Below are positions 46,301-57,078 of a DNA stretch of 64,000 nt, piece after piece (the stretch's first letter is position 1; every line of letters begins with the position of its first letter). The notes under the pieces are model-generated. The model made no database searches. It saw only the letters and a program-made list of their open reading frames with translations, and was not told where the DNA came from. The stretch comes from Planoprotostelium fungivorum (Eukaryota; Evosea; Variosea; Cavosteliida; Cavosteliaceae), in contig MDYQ01000364.1 of NCBI GenBank assembly GCA_003024175.1, forward strand, positions 1 to 64,000, read 5' to 3'. The translations under genes were made by a program, and so were the position numbers.

Positions 46301-47031
46301 AATGGATGGACTGAGCATCGCTTGGTCCATCAGTGAACACTTGGCATGCACCACGAAGGCTCACACTCTCTTCGTCACTCACTTTGACGTGAATTTTTTC
46401 TCCTTTCTTTTTTATATCGATGTTCAATTTTTCTTTCAATTTTGAAAAAGAAGAAATTTTTATCTCATTCTTCTTACAGGAGCTGACGGAGCTGAAGGCG
46501 ATTTATCCCAACATCGATAATTACCACATGATGGCGAGTTGTAGATGGAATATTCTCCGAATAATCTCGCTCAGGTGGAACGTATGGTTGGTACAGACGA
46601 CACACGCTCTCTCTACCAGATCGGACAGGGCGTTGTCGAACCGACACAGTGAGAAATTTCAAATACATTGATTTTACTCTTCACGGAAATGTCATGGAAT
46701 TTTCGAGGAAATCTCTGAATGGGAGGCAGCTACGGTATCATGCTGGCGGCTCGGGCAGGTTTAGACAAGGACATCGTGAGGGAGGCTTTAGACATCTGCA
46801 CGTCTTTAGAGAAGGAACAAGAAGAAGAGAGGACGAAGATGAAGGAAGTGTATGAGCCCTCCATCCTCTATCACGAGATCGCCCACCGTCTATATGGCCT
46901 CAAGTGGGTCCATTTCCATCATCGTTCGATGATGGGAGACTGACCGAACGAGAAGGAATTCAACATTAGATCAAGAGTCCTTGAGACACTTTATGATCGA
47001 GATGAGAAAGAACTACAAGGTCGACGTCTAA
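43386..47031 (+). CDS. MSH4: MutS homologue MSH4, meiotic recombination
   Basis: More than ten exons. It begins MQRARYDVHEANGSEPPNKR and quickly enters domain II: IGLATIDLKSPNVIISQFVD, IIVSETATASDLSVLIQNRF and FTSVQRKYFNEDK. These match MSH4 and not MSH2/3/6, and the mismatch-recognition domain I is absent. The lever and clamp region spans 43960-45700. The ATPase has Walker A GPNMSGKSTYIKQ, split by an intron between NM and SGK (about 45883-45926). Walker B is LVVVDELGRATSTMDG (about 46265), with Ala in place of the usual Gly of GRGT. THFDELTELK and a C-terminal GSYGIMLAARAGLD follow. MSH4 with MSH5 stabilises recombination intermediates in meiosis, so the organism probably has a meiotic programme. 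Confidence 0.92.
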
Positions 47032-47151
47032 TGTGACGATGATGTGATGAGACGAAATAAAAAGAAATAAAATAGAGTTTACCCGAAAGTAGCAGTGACG
47101 TTTGGTTCAAGGAGAAATCAAACATCTAATCCGGCACAAGAGACAAGCAGC

Positions 47152-49732
47152 ATGGGCAACCAACAACCGGGTGGCACAGCACCTGCGAACCACAGATCAC
47201 CCAGAGGTCCAACGGCTTCAACAGCCAGACAGGCGCAGACTGGCCCCCACAATGAAGCACAAGCCAAACCCCACTCACATCACGCTCCAGCCGCACGTAC
47301 AGAGGCTTCACACGCCGAACAAAATAAAGAGAGAGCTCACACAACGAGACCGGCCGAAACGGTGAGTTATGGATGAGAAAATGATTCGTCTAACGGTGAA
47401 AATGTAGAAACCGACGACCACTGTGATCAAACAGGACGCTGACCGATACAATGATAACATTCCAGTGGAGATTCCCAGTGAAGACATTGAAACCTCAGAT
47501 TTTCTCGGAGAAGGAGTGTACAGTGAAGTCTACAAAGGTATCTCATCGTCTTTCAATGCATCTGGAGTTGACATTTCCAGGATATGTCTATGGAACCCAA
47601 GTAGCTGTGAAAAAATTCAAAAACCAAGGATTGGACCCAGCCGTCCTCCGTGAAATCAGAAAGGAAGTCGGTATCATGAGGTGATTGGACCATCTGACAT
47701 TGTCTTCGATACTGATTCCATGGAGGTCTCTTCGTCACCCCAACCTCCTCCTCTTCCTTGGAGCTTGTACAGAGAAGCCCGGACACCTCATGATCGTCAC
47801 CGAGTTGATGGAGACCTCGTTTCACGAGATGAACAGCGCAGATCTGATGACGAAACTGAAGAACGCACGTCTGGCAGCCAGAGGAATGTCGTGGCTCCAC
47901 TCTAGAACTCCCGTTATCATCCACAGGTGAGACATCCATCTTCATACACCATCACTCTTCTTACTCTCTATCGTATCCTTCAAACTTTCCTCTTCTCCTT
48001 CCCATCTCCTCTTTCCTCTTCCGCGTTGTTCTCCATCATCTCGACTCATTCTTCCATCAGAGATCTCAAGCCGGAAAACATTCTCGTGGACAGCACCGGT
48101 AGCGTCAAGGTTGCCGATTTCGGTCTGTCCCTCGTGAAGGACCACAGCAAGCAGGAAGCCGAGGAGATGAGAAAGATCAGAGGTTCCCCCGCTTTCATGA
48201 GCCCCGAAGCACTCCTGGGACAAGAATTGACACCCAAAGTGAGAGCGACCCATCTCATCATCACGACGCCATCATCTCATCACACGAACACATCATCATC
48301 GTCTTATCATCTCATCATACGACACATCATCGCTCGACCACCACCATCCAAACTGACACGATGATAGACCGACGTCTACAGCTTCGGTATGATCATGTGG
48401 GAGCTCGTCAGCAACAAGTCACCTTACGATGACCTCCACATCGAGAGCTTCGAGCAGCTGATCGACGTCATCTGCGTCAAGAAGATCCGAGAGAAGATTC
48501 CGGCTCACCTTCCCCCCACTCTACGTCAGCTCATCGAAGCCTGCTGGCAACCCGACCCCGCCCAGAGACCCACGTACGTAACTCGAAATCTCCTCGAAAT
48601 CTCACGTTCGCCAGCTTCTTGAACATCATCGTACTGCTCGAGACCGCCATCTTAGAGGCTGGTATAGAAGATAAGGAGGCCAGAGTGTGGTGGCAAAAGT
48701 GCTTCTCTCAAAACAACACGTTGAGGACAGACGTACCGTTCGAGACGTTCCTCATGCACTTGTCGAACCACCTACGAGTGGCTTCCAATTTGAAGATCTT
48801 CCAGGGATTGAGATCCATGTTGGGTGGGTGCATTTTATTTCATTTTATTCTCTCCGCACGATATCCCCCTCTCATTTCATTTTATTCTCCGTGGCGCACG
48901 ATAGGATGATTCGATCTATTTTATTTCATTTTAAACTCTTCGCAGTGAAGAACGATAGAGAGATCGTTCACATGGAAGACTTTGGAAACCTCCTCAAGTG
49001 GTTCGGTCCACTAGAAGAGCCAGAGAAGAATTTCCTCGGAACGGTGATTGTTCCCGGGAAATCACCCCCTGACTCGTTGTAGATGCAGAACCTCTTCAAC
49101 AAGAGGTGGTTCCACGGAGATGTCTCGCAGGAGTCCGCAGAGAACACTCTCGCTGGATCCGAGCCGGGCACCTACCTCATCCGTTTCTCATCGACTCCGG
49201 GTAATTTCGCCCTGTCTAAGGTAATGACGCCTGCATCATCTCATCACACGTGTCTCATCACATGATCTTTCATGAACACATCATATCATCCTCACATCAC
49301 ATCATCAACACATCACATCATCAACACATCACATCTCCAACATCACATCATCAACACATCACATCTCCAACATCACATCATCAACACATCACATCATCTA
49401 CAACACTAGACATCATCTACAACACTAGACAACAACAACAACACTGACAACCATTACAGGTAGTAGAGAACCAGAACAAGGAGAGGATGGTCCTCCACAT
49501 CCGTATCCCTCACACCGTAGGAAAGGGTTACAGCCTCACCCTCGATGGAACCACTCACCAATTCCCCTCCCTAGAGGAATTAGTCAAGACCCCCATCTTG
49601 CAGCTGGGCTCGGCTGCACCCGGATCAAAGTACTACGCCCAGTTGAGGTGAGACGCGGACACCATGAGGAGGATTAAGAGGTGCAGGTTGAAGCAGATCG
49701 TGACGGGCTACGTGAACACGGTGAACCAGTGA
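47152..49732 (+). CDS. SHK-type kinase with C-terminal SH2 domain
   Basis: Starts MGNQQPGGTAPANHR; Gly2 makes N-myristoylation plausible. The linker of about 70 residues is Ala/His/Thr-rich. The kinase follows: FLGEGVYSEVYKG (47500), VAVKKF, IVTELM, HRDLKPENILVD (about 48060), VADFGLSLV, GSPAFMSPEAL and CWQPDPAQRPT. The SH2 domain is in the last third: RWFHGDVSQESAENTL, the phosphotyrosine pocket motif TYLIRFS (about 49170) and HIRIPHTVGKGYSL. The order kinase then SH2 is that of Dictyostelium SHK1 (shkA) and relatives, dual-specificity kinases at the membrane that affect chemotaxis and phagocytosis. A last tiny intron (49649-49681) gives an end at GYVNTVNQ with AATAAA right after the stop. 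If it is not spliced, the protein stops at 49651. Confidence 0.92.
49255..49440 (+). repeat. Simple ATCACATC/ATCAACAC repeat in the SHK intron
   Basis: Several copies of a unit of about 30 bp (CATCATCAACACATCACATCTCCAA) lie inside the intron that splits the SH2 domain, followed by ACAACACTAGACATCATCT duplicates. Confidence 0.85.
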
Positions 49733-50089
49733 AATAAAGACGTGTCGGTGTTTCAGTTTCAGATGATGAGAGGTGTCGGTGTTTCAAAGAGGTGCCGGAA
49801 GCATTCAGCAATTGGACGTGTGTCAAACAAGCAGACGCCCCTCTTCTCAGGGTGCCATGCGCAAGCATTGTTGTATTTCACTATTTCATATCGAAGACGT
49901 GCAGATAGAGGGTGGTGTGTAGGTCAGGAACAGGTAGGGAAAGAGGAGAGAAATAACAGAAGTTGACGTTCAGGGTTTCGTGCGTGCCGAGTTTTCCTCC
50001 GATTTCACAGATAGTAGCAGTTCCCCGAACCCAAACAGAAGGACACAGATCTCGCGTGGAGAAAAGGACTGGTCACATCAACAGGCACC
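49733..50089. other. Intergenic, duplicated AGAGGTGTCGGTGTTTC motif
   Basis: Contains the SHK polyadenylation signal (49733-49738) and two nearby copies of GTGTCGGTGTTTCA (about 49742 and 49775). No gene is seen. Confidence 0.4.
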
Positions 50090-52643
50090 ATGTACCCGGA
50101 GTGTGACCCCAGACTCTATTGGGCCAATTGTTCCGAAGATTGGCAGTATCAATCGAGGATCTTCTATCTCGCACTCTGCATATGGAACTCGGTGACTCTG
50201 ATCACCATCTTCTCTCACGGTGCCTTCACATTCAGTCGTAAGGGATGGCCTCCGGTGACTCCAGAGATCCTCATCATCCCCATGGCAGTTGGAGGTCTCG
50301 TATTGGGTACTTACGCCTTCACAATGGCATGGGCTCATGGCTATTGGGGATACTTCTCTCCCGAGCTATTGGCCTCTCTTCCATTCGCCATCTCGATCGC
50401 GTGCCACCTCTCTCTATCATTTTTGATCGGATCACTCCAGACGGCGAAGGTGTCGGATCAGATGAGCCCGAAGGCTCTAAAGAGGACGGCCATGATTAAA
50501 TCGGTTATCGTTGGGGTGAGTGTCGGTTTTCGTCTAAACAACAACCATTTTAGATTGATCATCAATAGAGTATCCCCGTATTGGCCACGTTCGCAGGCGC
50601 AGCTTTCATTAGCAGGTATGGATGACATCTCTTACGTTCTCAATGGGGCCTCTATGGACACTTATTCAGATATCCTCAATGGAGTCGTTACAGCTACATC
50701 GTAACCACCGGTACAACTGCCTTTTTTGGCCTCATCTTCGTCGTCTACATGTCCATTGTCATCCGAAAGCTGAAGAGCATGAATCTCAAAGGCACAGTCA
50801 TCAAGAAGATGACATCTAAGTTGGTCCAAGCCGTCGTCTTCCAAGTGAGAATCTACATGTTCTATGTCCATGGACACATTATCATCTGTTGTGAGATGTA
50901 ATCATCTCACCTCCCCCAGACCATCTACGTCATAGCCGTCATCGTCCACGCCGCCGCTTACGATAACATCTTAAACATCGACTCCATCGGTGCATGGATG
51001 GGTGTCTATGCCGTCGAATATTTCGCGGGTACCTGGGGCATGGTCACTCTCACGTCTCTCTTAGAGAAGGAAGAGTTCACTTCGAAGGGTCTACAGAAGC
51101 TGAAACCCAGCATCATCATCTACATGGATGACACACCGGGCAGCACAGCTACCGTGGAGATTCAGACCATCGATTCCAGTATCGGTGAGTCTGAATGTGA
51201 ACATCACTTGATCACATCACGATCCATCATCATCGATCACCACGGTAACATCATGATGACATCCACCAGATGTGGACGTCAGAACTGCAAAGAGTCGATC
51301 CGTTCGATTCCCGGAAGCCAGTAAGACCAACAGCAACAGCGGTGGTGACAGTTCCGATGGAGGTAACCCTGACGCCTGCGTCGCCGGCCGTTGCCCCCCC
51401 GTCAAGGTACCCGCGAAATTTCCCCGAACCCCCGCTAAACCCTAAAACCAGATCGACGTACAGACCGCTCAGGAGCTCGCCCGGCCTCTTTGGAAGAATT
51501 GGCCCAAATCCATGAAGGACTTGTTTCGTTTCCCTCATCCTATCAATGAATGGGAGTGGAGAGCTGTCGCCACCTTCACTGGCATGATCGATGTCACTGT
51601 GCTGGTGGTGGGTGCAGCCAGGCCGGACGTCAACATCTGGTACCTGTATGCCATCATCGCGTACGGCTATCTGGTTCGTATCGCTTGCGGACCGAGGTTC
51701 GACATACAAGGTTGGGCCGTAGCTCTCCTCATCATGCCGTTATTACCCAAGTGAGTCATCGCGATGAGATCATCATCATCGTGATCGGATGATCTTGATA
51801 TGATGATCTCGATCTGATGATCTCGATCTGATGATCTCGATCTGATGATCTCGATCTGATGATCTCGATCTGATGATCTCGATCTGATGATCTCGATCTG
51901 ATGATCTCGATCTGATGATCTCGATCTGATGATCTCGATCTGATGATCTCGATCTGATGATCGTGATCTGATGATCTTGATGATGAAGTGGCGGTGACTG
52001 ATGAAGTACAGACCGATCTATGTCTCGGGATATCCAAAGAGATGGGGCCACTTTTTGTGTTTCGTCTTAGCCATCGGTGGTTTCTTGTGTTACGTCTGCG
52101 GACAACACACCGCCGGACAATTTTTCATCGCCGGGTTACTCATCGGTAACGCCTGCCAGGCTCTTCACTCGGTGAGTGTCATGAAGAGATGAGACAATCT
52201 CATCGTCATGGATCAACATCACCATGCGATCATCACCATGCGATCATCACGATGATCGAGATCACATCGAGATCACCATCCTATCGAGATGATCATCATG
52301 ATGACAATGTCTACAGGTGTGCTGGGCCTGCTTCTCATGGCATCTCTTTGTCGTCCTGGGTTTCGTCTCTGAAGACATCCGAATCGCCAGCCAGGCCGAA
52401 TTCGTCCGAAAGGGAGAAGCCACGGGCTACCGGTGAGTCCATCTACAACCAGCCGGATCTATATTTAGACTCTCCAGCTCCATGATGTGGGCGGCTTCAC
52501 CCAGGACAACCAGATCGAAGACTGGAGACTCGGAGAACAACAGCCTGCAGAACTCCATCAAGGCCTCGAATCGGTTAGAGATGAACGACTTGGAGAGGTC
52601 TGAGAATGGGAGCGAATCGCCGAACAATTCCGCTTCACCATAA
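50090..52643 (+). CDS. Seven-helix membrane protein fused to a DUF4395 membrane domain
   Basis: Nine exons. The N-terminal half starts MYPECDPRLYWANCSEDW at 50090 (no signal peptide, two Cys outside) and has seven hydrophobic helices, such as ILIIPMAVGGLVLGTYAFTM, IVTTGTTAFFGLIFVVYMSI and TIYVIAVIVHAAAYDNI. A hydrophilic linker with TNSNSGGDSSDGG and a CVAGRC motif spans 51270-51406. The intron 51407-51451 joins it in frame to IDVQTAQELARPLWKNWPKS. The DUF4395 domain follows: FPHPINEWEWRAVATFTGMI, GYLVRIACGPRFDIQGWAV, PKRWGHFLCFVLAIGG and the C-terminal CWACFSWHLF. DUF4395 is chiefly a bacterial membrane domain of unknown function. A Ser/Asn-rich tail ends at NNSASP. The frame is open through every junction. 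Confidence 0.8.
51795..51985 (+). repeat. 14-bp GATC-rich tandem repeat (GATGATCTCGATCT)n in an intron
   Basis: About 12-13 near-perfect copies of GATGATCTCGATCT fill the 51751-52011 intron of the 7TM-DUF4395 gene. Every unit contains two GATC tetramers, with slightly diverged units at both ends. Confidence 0.92.
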
Positions 52644-52741
52644 TAGAGATAGTTTTGTATGAGTTGTTCTATTTCGATACAAAGTGGATCATGAATTCAT
52701 CGTGAAGAGAGGAAGAGAGATACATGAGGTTTTATATACAA

Positions 52742-53098
52742 TTAGAAGACGAACGATGAGAGCAGCATGGGAGTGTTTGTCAGCTCGAAGCCAGCAGACA
52801 GAGCCGCCAAGATGAGACAGATGATGATGAAATGGGTGCAGATGTTTTGGAATTCCACCAGCTGCGTGTCTGAATGTAATGGCGGTGTTGGATTAGAGGA
52901 TCTGCGTATCGTTCGCTCCGTAGTGGTATCCATCGAAGGCCTTGTCGGTGATTCTGCTCCCTCCACTGGCCTCATGAACTTCCTCTTTACGATGGGACTC
53001 GTGGTCGGTGATACGATTGGAGATGCAATCGGTGACGTCTCATTCGATCGGCTCTTCTTATTGGACAACAGTTTCTGGATGAAGGAGTTCTTTCCCAT
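52742..53098 (-). CDS. Tail-anchored membrane protein, uncharacterised
   Basis: Single-exon ORF of 118 aa starting MGKNSFIQKLLSNKKSRS (Gly2 and basic N-terminus). A Ser/Pro/Thr-rich stretch with SPIASPIVSPTTSPIV follows, then one hydrophobic helix CTHFIIICLILAALSAGF close to the C-terminus, ending MLLSSFVF. The layout suggests a tail-anchored protein with a disordered, phosphorylatable cytosolic part. No family was recognised. It ends about 100 bp from the convergent 7TM-DUF4395 gene. Confidence 0.6.
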   Translation of the reverse strand: MGKNSFIQKLLSNKKSRSNETSPIASPIVSPTTSPIVKRKFMRPVEGAESPTRPSMDTTTERTIRRSSNPTPPLHSDTQLVEFQNICTHFIIICLILAALSAGFELTNTPMLLSSFVF

Positions 53099-53308
53099 GG
53101 CTTGCTCTCGTGTGGTTCGACTGAGAATGAGGCACTCCCTGCGTCCACGTTTCGGCTGAATGTCTTAGTGACACTTCGGCATGGTATGTGATCTCCTTAA
53201 ACCACACTTACAAGGAGGCTGCAACTTTTCGCAAGAAAGACTCCCTCGTACTCCCTGATGGATGATGATGATGATACAGTCGTTCGTTATTGTTGATACA
53301 GAAGACAT

Positions 53309-54986
53309 TTATTGTGAGGCGCCGCACAATTGAAAGAGGATATCACACAGATGTGATTCTACGTATCGAATTCTTCCTTTGACTCTCTCAGACGAACATT
53401 CCACCATGTGAACGCCCCACTGCTGGAATTTTTCCTTTTCGATGGAGATCTCACTGTCTCTGGCGTAGATGACATGAGTTAGATAGTCCTTTACACCGTT
53501 TTTGAGAGCCTTCTTTGTCTTCAGTCGTGTCGTTGGTGATGATGCTTGTTCTTTATGATGATGGTGATGATGTGTTTGGATGTGTAATGTTCATGATGTC
53601 GTATGTTCACCTGTCCGCGATTCAATGCGTTCACGATGGCTGTGACGTAATCTGCTCCTTTCATCCCAAGAGTCTCTCTATCAGGGTATCCATTCAGAAC
53701 CAAAATCTTATTGCATCGATTCTCTTGTATGGCTTCACCGACACCATTCAGAATGAGACAGGGGACGATACTGAGTGATGTCATCATCATGTCATCAATG
53801 GATCAGGGCGTATCACCTCGTATAGAGTGACCCCATCGAGTAGACGATGGCCTGAGTAGGTCATCTTCAGGATGAAGGATGTGGATGATGATCGATGTGA
53901 GTGATGATCGATGAGGATCTCACTCGTTCTTCTCTCAATTTCTTGATAACTTCTGGATTTGCCGAAAGAAATATCTATAAGAATTCAGAACTGATGGAGG
54001 TGATCGCCATCCATCACCTCGTGACCATCTTCGTTGAGATAAAATATCCTCTTGATCGGTGATTGCAATGGAGCTCCTTCATCCTCCTATTGGATCCATC
54101 AATATCATCATCGACATCATGCCACCGTTCACCTTGTCGACTATATTGCCCCCGTTCTGTATGTCATTCGGGTTCGTAAATCTGCCCGGGTGACTGATGG
54201 TGTTCTGACCCAAGATGCATGTTCCATCCGTCAGCTCCGCGCCGATGTTGATCTCTTTATTACTCGAGATGGCGGGGGCTATGAACGTCTTTCGAGGGAT
54301 CTCAGACACACGACTGAACCAAAAGATGGCTGTCTCTAAAGAATTAAAGAACATGCGAGCTCCACTGATTATGGATGTATCAGCGTCAGAAGACGTAGAA
54401 AGAGTGGGTCACCTGAAGAAGAAATTGCCCACGCTGCCGTTGGACCAATCGAATGGTTTGAGTTTTCTCATCTCGCCGTGGTTGTGTTGGCTTCGCATTA
54501 CTTCAGTGTTGAAGTGGACGAGAAACATCCGGATGGTCTCTTTGTACGTCTCTGAGATACCTACATGTCTTCAATCGAACATGTGATACAGCAGTATGCA
54601 ACTGTCTGTTACCCTTCCACAATACGTGAGAACCATCCACAATATCTAACCACTCGTGCTTGGGATGAGGTACACCCACTCCAGCACATGCGGACAGTCT
54701 GTATTGCAGTAATGCTTGCACCGCACGATTCTCTTCAGTCGTTTCATCTGCCAATCGGATGAGACGACTTCTGATGTCTCCAATGGCGGGTCCTCCGGTG
54801 ACCCTGACGATCTCCGCCGTAGATCCACCATTATCTGATCGATCTTCAACGCGGACAGAGAGAGGAGATATATTCACCACTGATGGGAAGGACATAGGTG
54901 ATGTCACTCAGACTGCCTTTCAGGTGGCTGATGATGCTGTTCAATGCGGTACCTCCTGAGAAAAAGAGAGCTCTTGAATCAGACAT
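53309..54986 (-). CDS. CofD/YvcK (UPF0052)-like protein
   Basis: Starts MSDSRALFFSGGTALNSIIS at 54986: the FSGGTALN nucleotide-binding strand, then YVLPIS. An intron (about 54832-54875) joins it to DNGGSTAEIVRVTGGPAIGD and IRSRLIRLADE. Later exons hold DIVDGSHVLWK, FDWSNGSVGNFFF, AIFWFSRVSEIPRKTFIAPA and GTCILGQNTISHPG. The C-terminal KILVLNGYPDRETLGMKGAD and EKEKFQQWGVHMVECS close the fold. DDGGS-like and GDIR motifs define the CofD/YvcK fold: CofD makes coenzyme F420 precursors, YvcK binds UDP-GlcNAc in bacterial envelope and carbon regulation. Eukaryotic members are poorly known; F420 synthesis is unlikely here. No break is seen. Confidence 0.85.
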
Positions 54987-55236
54987 GGCTGATGTTGATA
55001 TAATGAACTCTGATGGTCTCTCCTCTCTTTCTCATGGACGTGTGACACGAAGCCCCAAAATGAGAGCACATTGAGTTGTAGTGGTCAAATTCGATGAAAA
55101 TGTGGCAATCATCCAACATCATCATATCTCTCCGTGTGGGCCAGCGGCCCCTGCAAAACTATTGAGATCAGTCAACTCGGCATCACAAGAGAAGTAAGAG
55201 GTAGATCGCATCGCAAAGCGTCCAATCGATTCTTCA

Positions 55237-56515
55237 ATGCCAGAGGGAGAGGCGATAGAGGAGAGGACGGCGGATGTTCTACAGAGTCTATCCTCTTCGA
55301 AAGAATCGATCAGTAAGGCAGCCAAATTCGCATTGGACCACAAAGCGCATGCTCAAGATATCTTCTTAGCTCTCCTCGATCGGATGAAGAAGGTATTCTG
55401 CGATGTAAAGACGATCGAACTGACAGGAATAGGTGTCCAATCACAAGAACAGAGTCTCATTATTGTACTTACTGGACTCCATCTGTCAAAATGCAAAGTC
55501 GAAGAACTGTGAAGAATATCTGCAGCTAACAGAGAAGAACATCCAAGACATAGCCGTGTTATTGGCTCCCAAAGCTGAAGAGTATGCAGAGTCCTCCAAG
55601 ATTATTGCAATCACGAGAAAGGTGAGGGGTGACTCACATGATGGAAAATCTAACGGCGAAAAGGTCTTTAAGATCTGGGAGAAACGAAACATCTTCGATA
55701 AAGGGGTTCTGTCTCCCATCTTTCTCATGATAGAGCAGGTGAAGACATTCTATCCATCATGTAAGAAAACTGAAACGTGAGAAGATAGAGGACAGTAACA
55801 ACCAGATCACAAATATTCCCGCCTTCGATGAATGGGAACAGTCTCAGCCGGGCCAGCCACCCTCTAATGGACACAAGTCCAACACCCCCCGAACCCCTCC
55901 ACATGAGCTAAAGAGGTCTTCTTCTTCGGGAAACGAACTCTCTAAGCTCTCCACGGACGAGAGACTCAAAGCCATGGAGGAGTACAGAAGAGAGGTGATG
56001 TGATATGATGCATCCTCCATCACGATGGACACTCGTTGACCTCTTTACAGAGTAAGAGACAGAGGTGGGAAGAGAGACTCCGTCCTCCCGATGAGCCCCT
56101 CCACTCTGAATTCGAAGAGATGTGGAAAGGCCTCGATGATGATTTTGTCATCTCGGTGGTGGGAGACACTATCCAAAGGAAGGCAACTCTTCACTTTAGT
56201 CGTGACGCCGTGCCCGTATTATACAGAATCGAACCGCCGCCGCCGCCTCCCTTACCTCATGCAGAGTCTCGGCAAGGTCAGACGAGTTCTATATTCTTTA
56301 AAACTTTAAAATATTCGAGCACGAGATTGAAGAATAGACAGGGAGTCGAAGTGCACCTCAGTCACCGTTCTCACCAACTCACGGCACAGGGCATCCGTTG
56401 TGAGTACCCTCCATGTGTTTGTGTCTTCATCATCATCGCGTGAGCTCACATGTCATGCACAGCGTCAGACGATAACAGGAGTGAAGAGAGAATCGTATTT
56501 ATTTCCGCCTCGTGA
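55237..56515 (+). CDS. CID-domain RNA polymerase II CTD-interacting protein
   Basis: Starts MPEGEAIEERTADVLQSLSS. The CID helical domain is spread over the first exons: KAAKFALDHKAHAQDIFLAL, then VSLLYLLDSICQNAKSKNCE (about 55445), IIAITRK and VFKIWEKRNIFDKGVLSPIF (about 55660). This is the order seen in Rtt103/RPRD/SCAF proteins, which bind the phosphorylated C-terminal domain of RNA polymerase II during 3'-end formation and termination. A Ser/Pro-rich linker follows, then RWEERLRPPDEPLHSEFEEM (about 56060) and a Pro run RIEPPPPPPLP. The 3' part is uncertain: with a last intron at about 56399-56460 the stop is at 56515, otherwise 56443. Confidence 0.75.
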
Positions 56516-57078
56516 GCGAGAGGCATGGGTGCGTGTCCATCATGCTGGAACCCTCGGATGTTTGTGTACATTTGAATCGAATAGATGTAGCCTGCTTGTC
56601 ATCTTCGCGTTGATGCATCCTTCATCGTATCCCATCGACATCGTCGTGCGAGATGTAGGTATCGTCGAGAAAGGTCGTACACGATCGTCCGATAATCACA
56701 TCATCATTACTCGACACACACTCCATCACGATATAGATACAGATATAGAAGGTACGACCGTGCAAAAAGGTAGCACAAAGTGAGACGCCACCCTTCACTC
56801 TCTCATAGTTAATACGTGTTAGTAATCTCTAATCTGCCCATAAGTAGTTCTCTTCTATGGTCCCCGCCGGGAACCAGGCTTAACTATCAGCTATCAACGA
56901 ACAGATACTGCTTAAGAGGACAGCCGGTTTTACTATATAAAACACCCCAAAGGTGGTACCAAAGGACCACTTAAAAAGTCGAAACCAACCGACTTCTCAT
57001 CCAACAGTTCCTCACTTTCCATCACATAGAAGAACCTTGAGCTACCACTAGACACGTATTATAGACGAACGAATCAGA
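56516..57078 (+). promoter_or_regulatory. Upstream region of the RasGEF gene with TATA box and hairpin leader
   Basis: ACTATATAAAACACC at 56933-56946 is the best TATA box in the window, about 140 bp before the start codon. Two inverted repeats follow: AGGTGGT/ACCACTT (56951-56957 with 56966-56972) and AAGTCG/CGACTT (56976-56981 with 56990-56995). No tRNA or other RNA gene was recognised. Confidence 0.5.

Noticed and set aside
56860-56885. GGTCCCCGCCGGGAACC as an RNA gene or tRNA piece
   Set aside because: Only a short imperfect hairpin; no cloverleaf or other RNA family fits.
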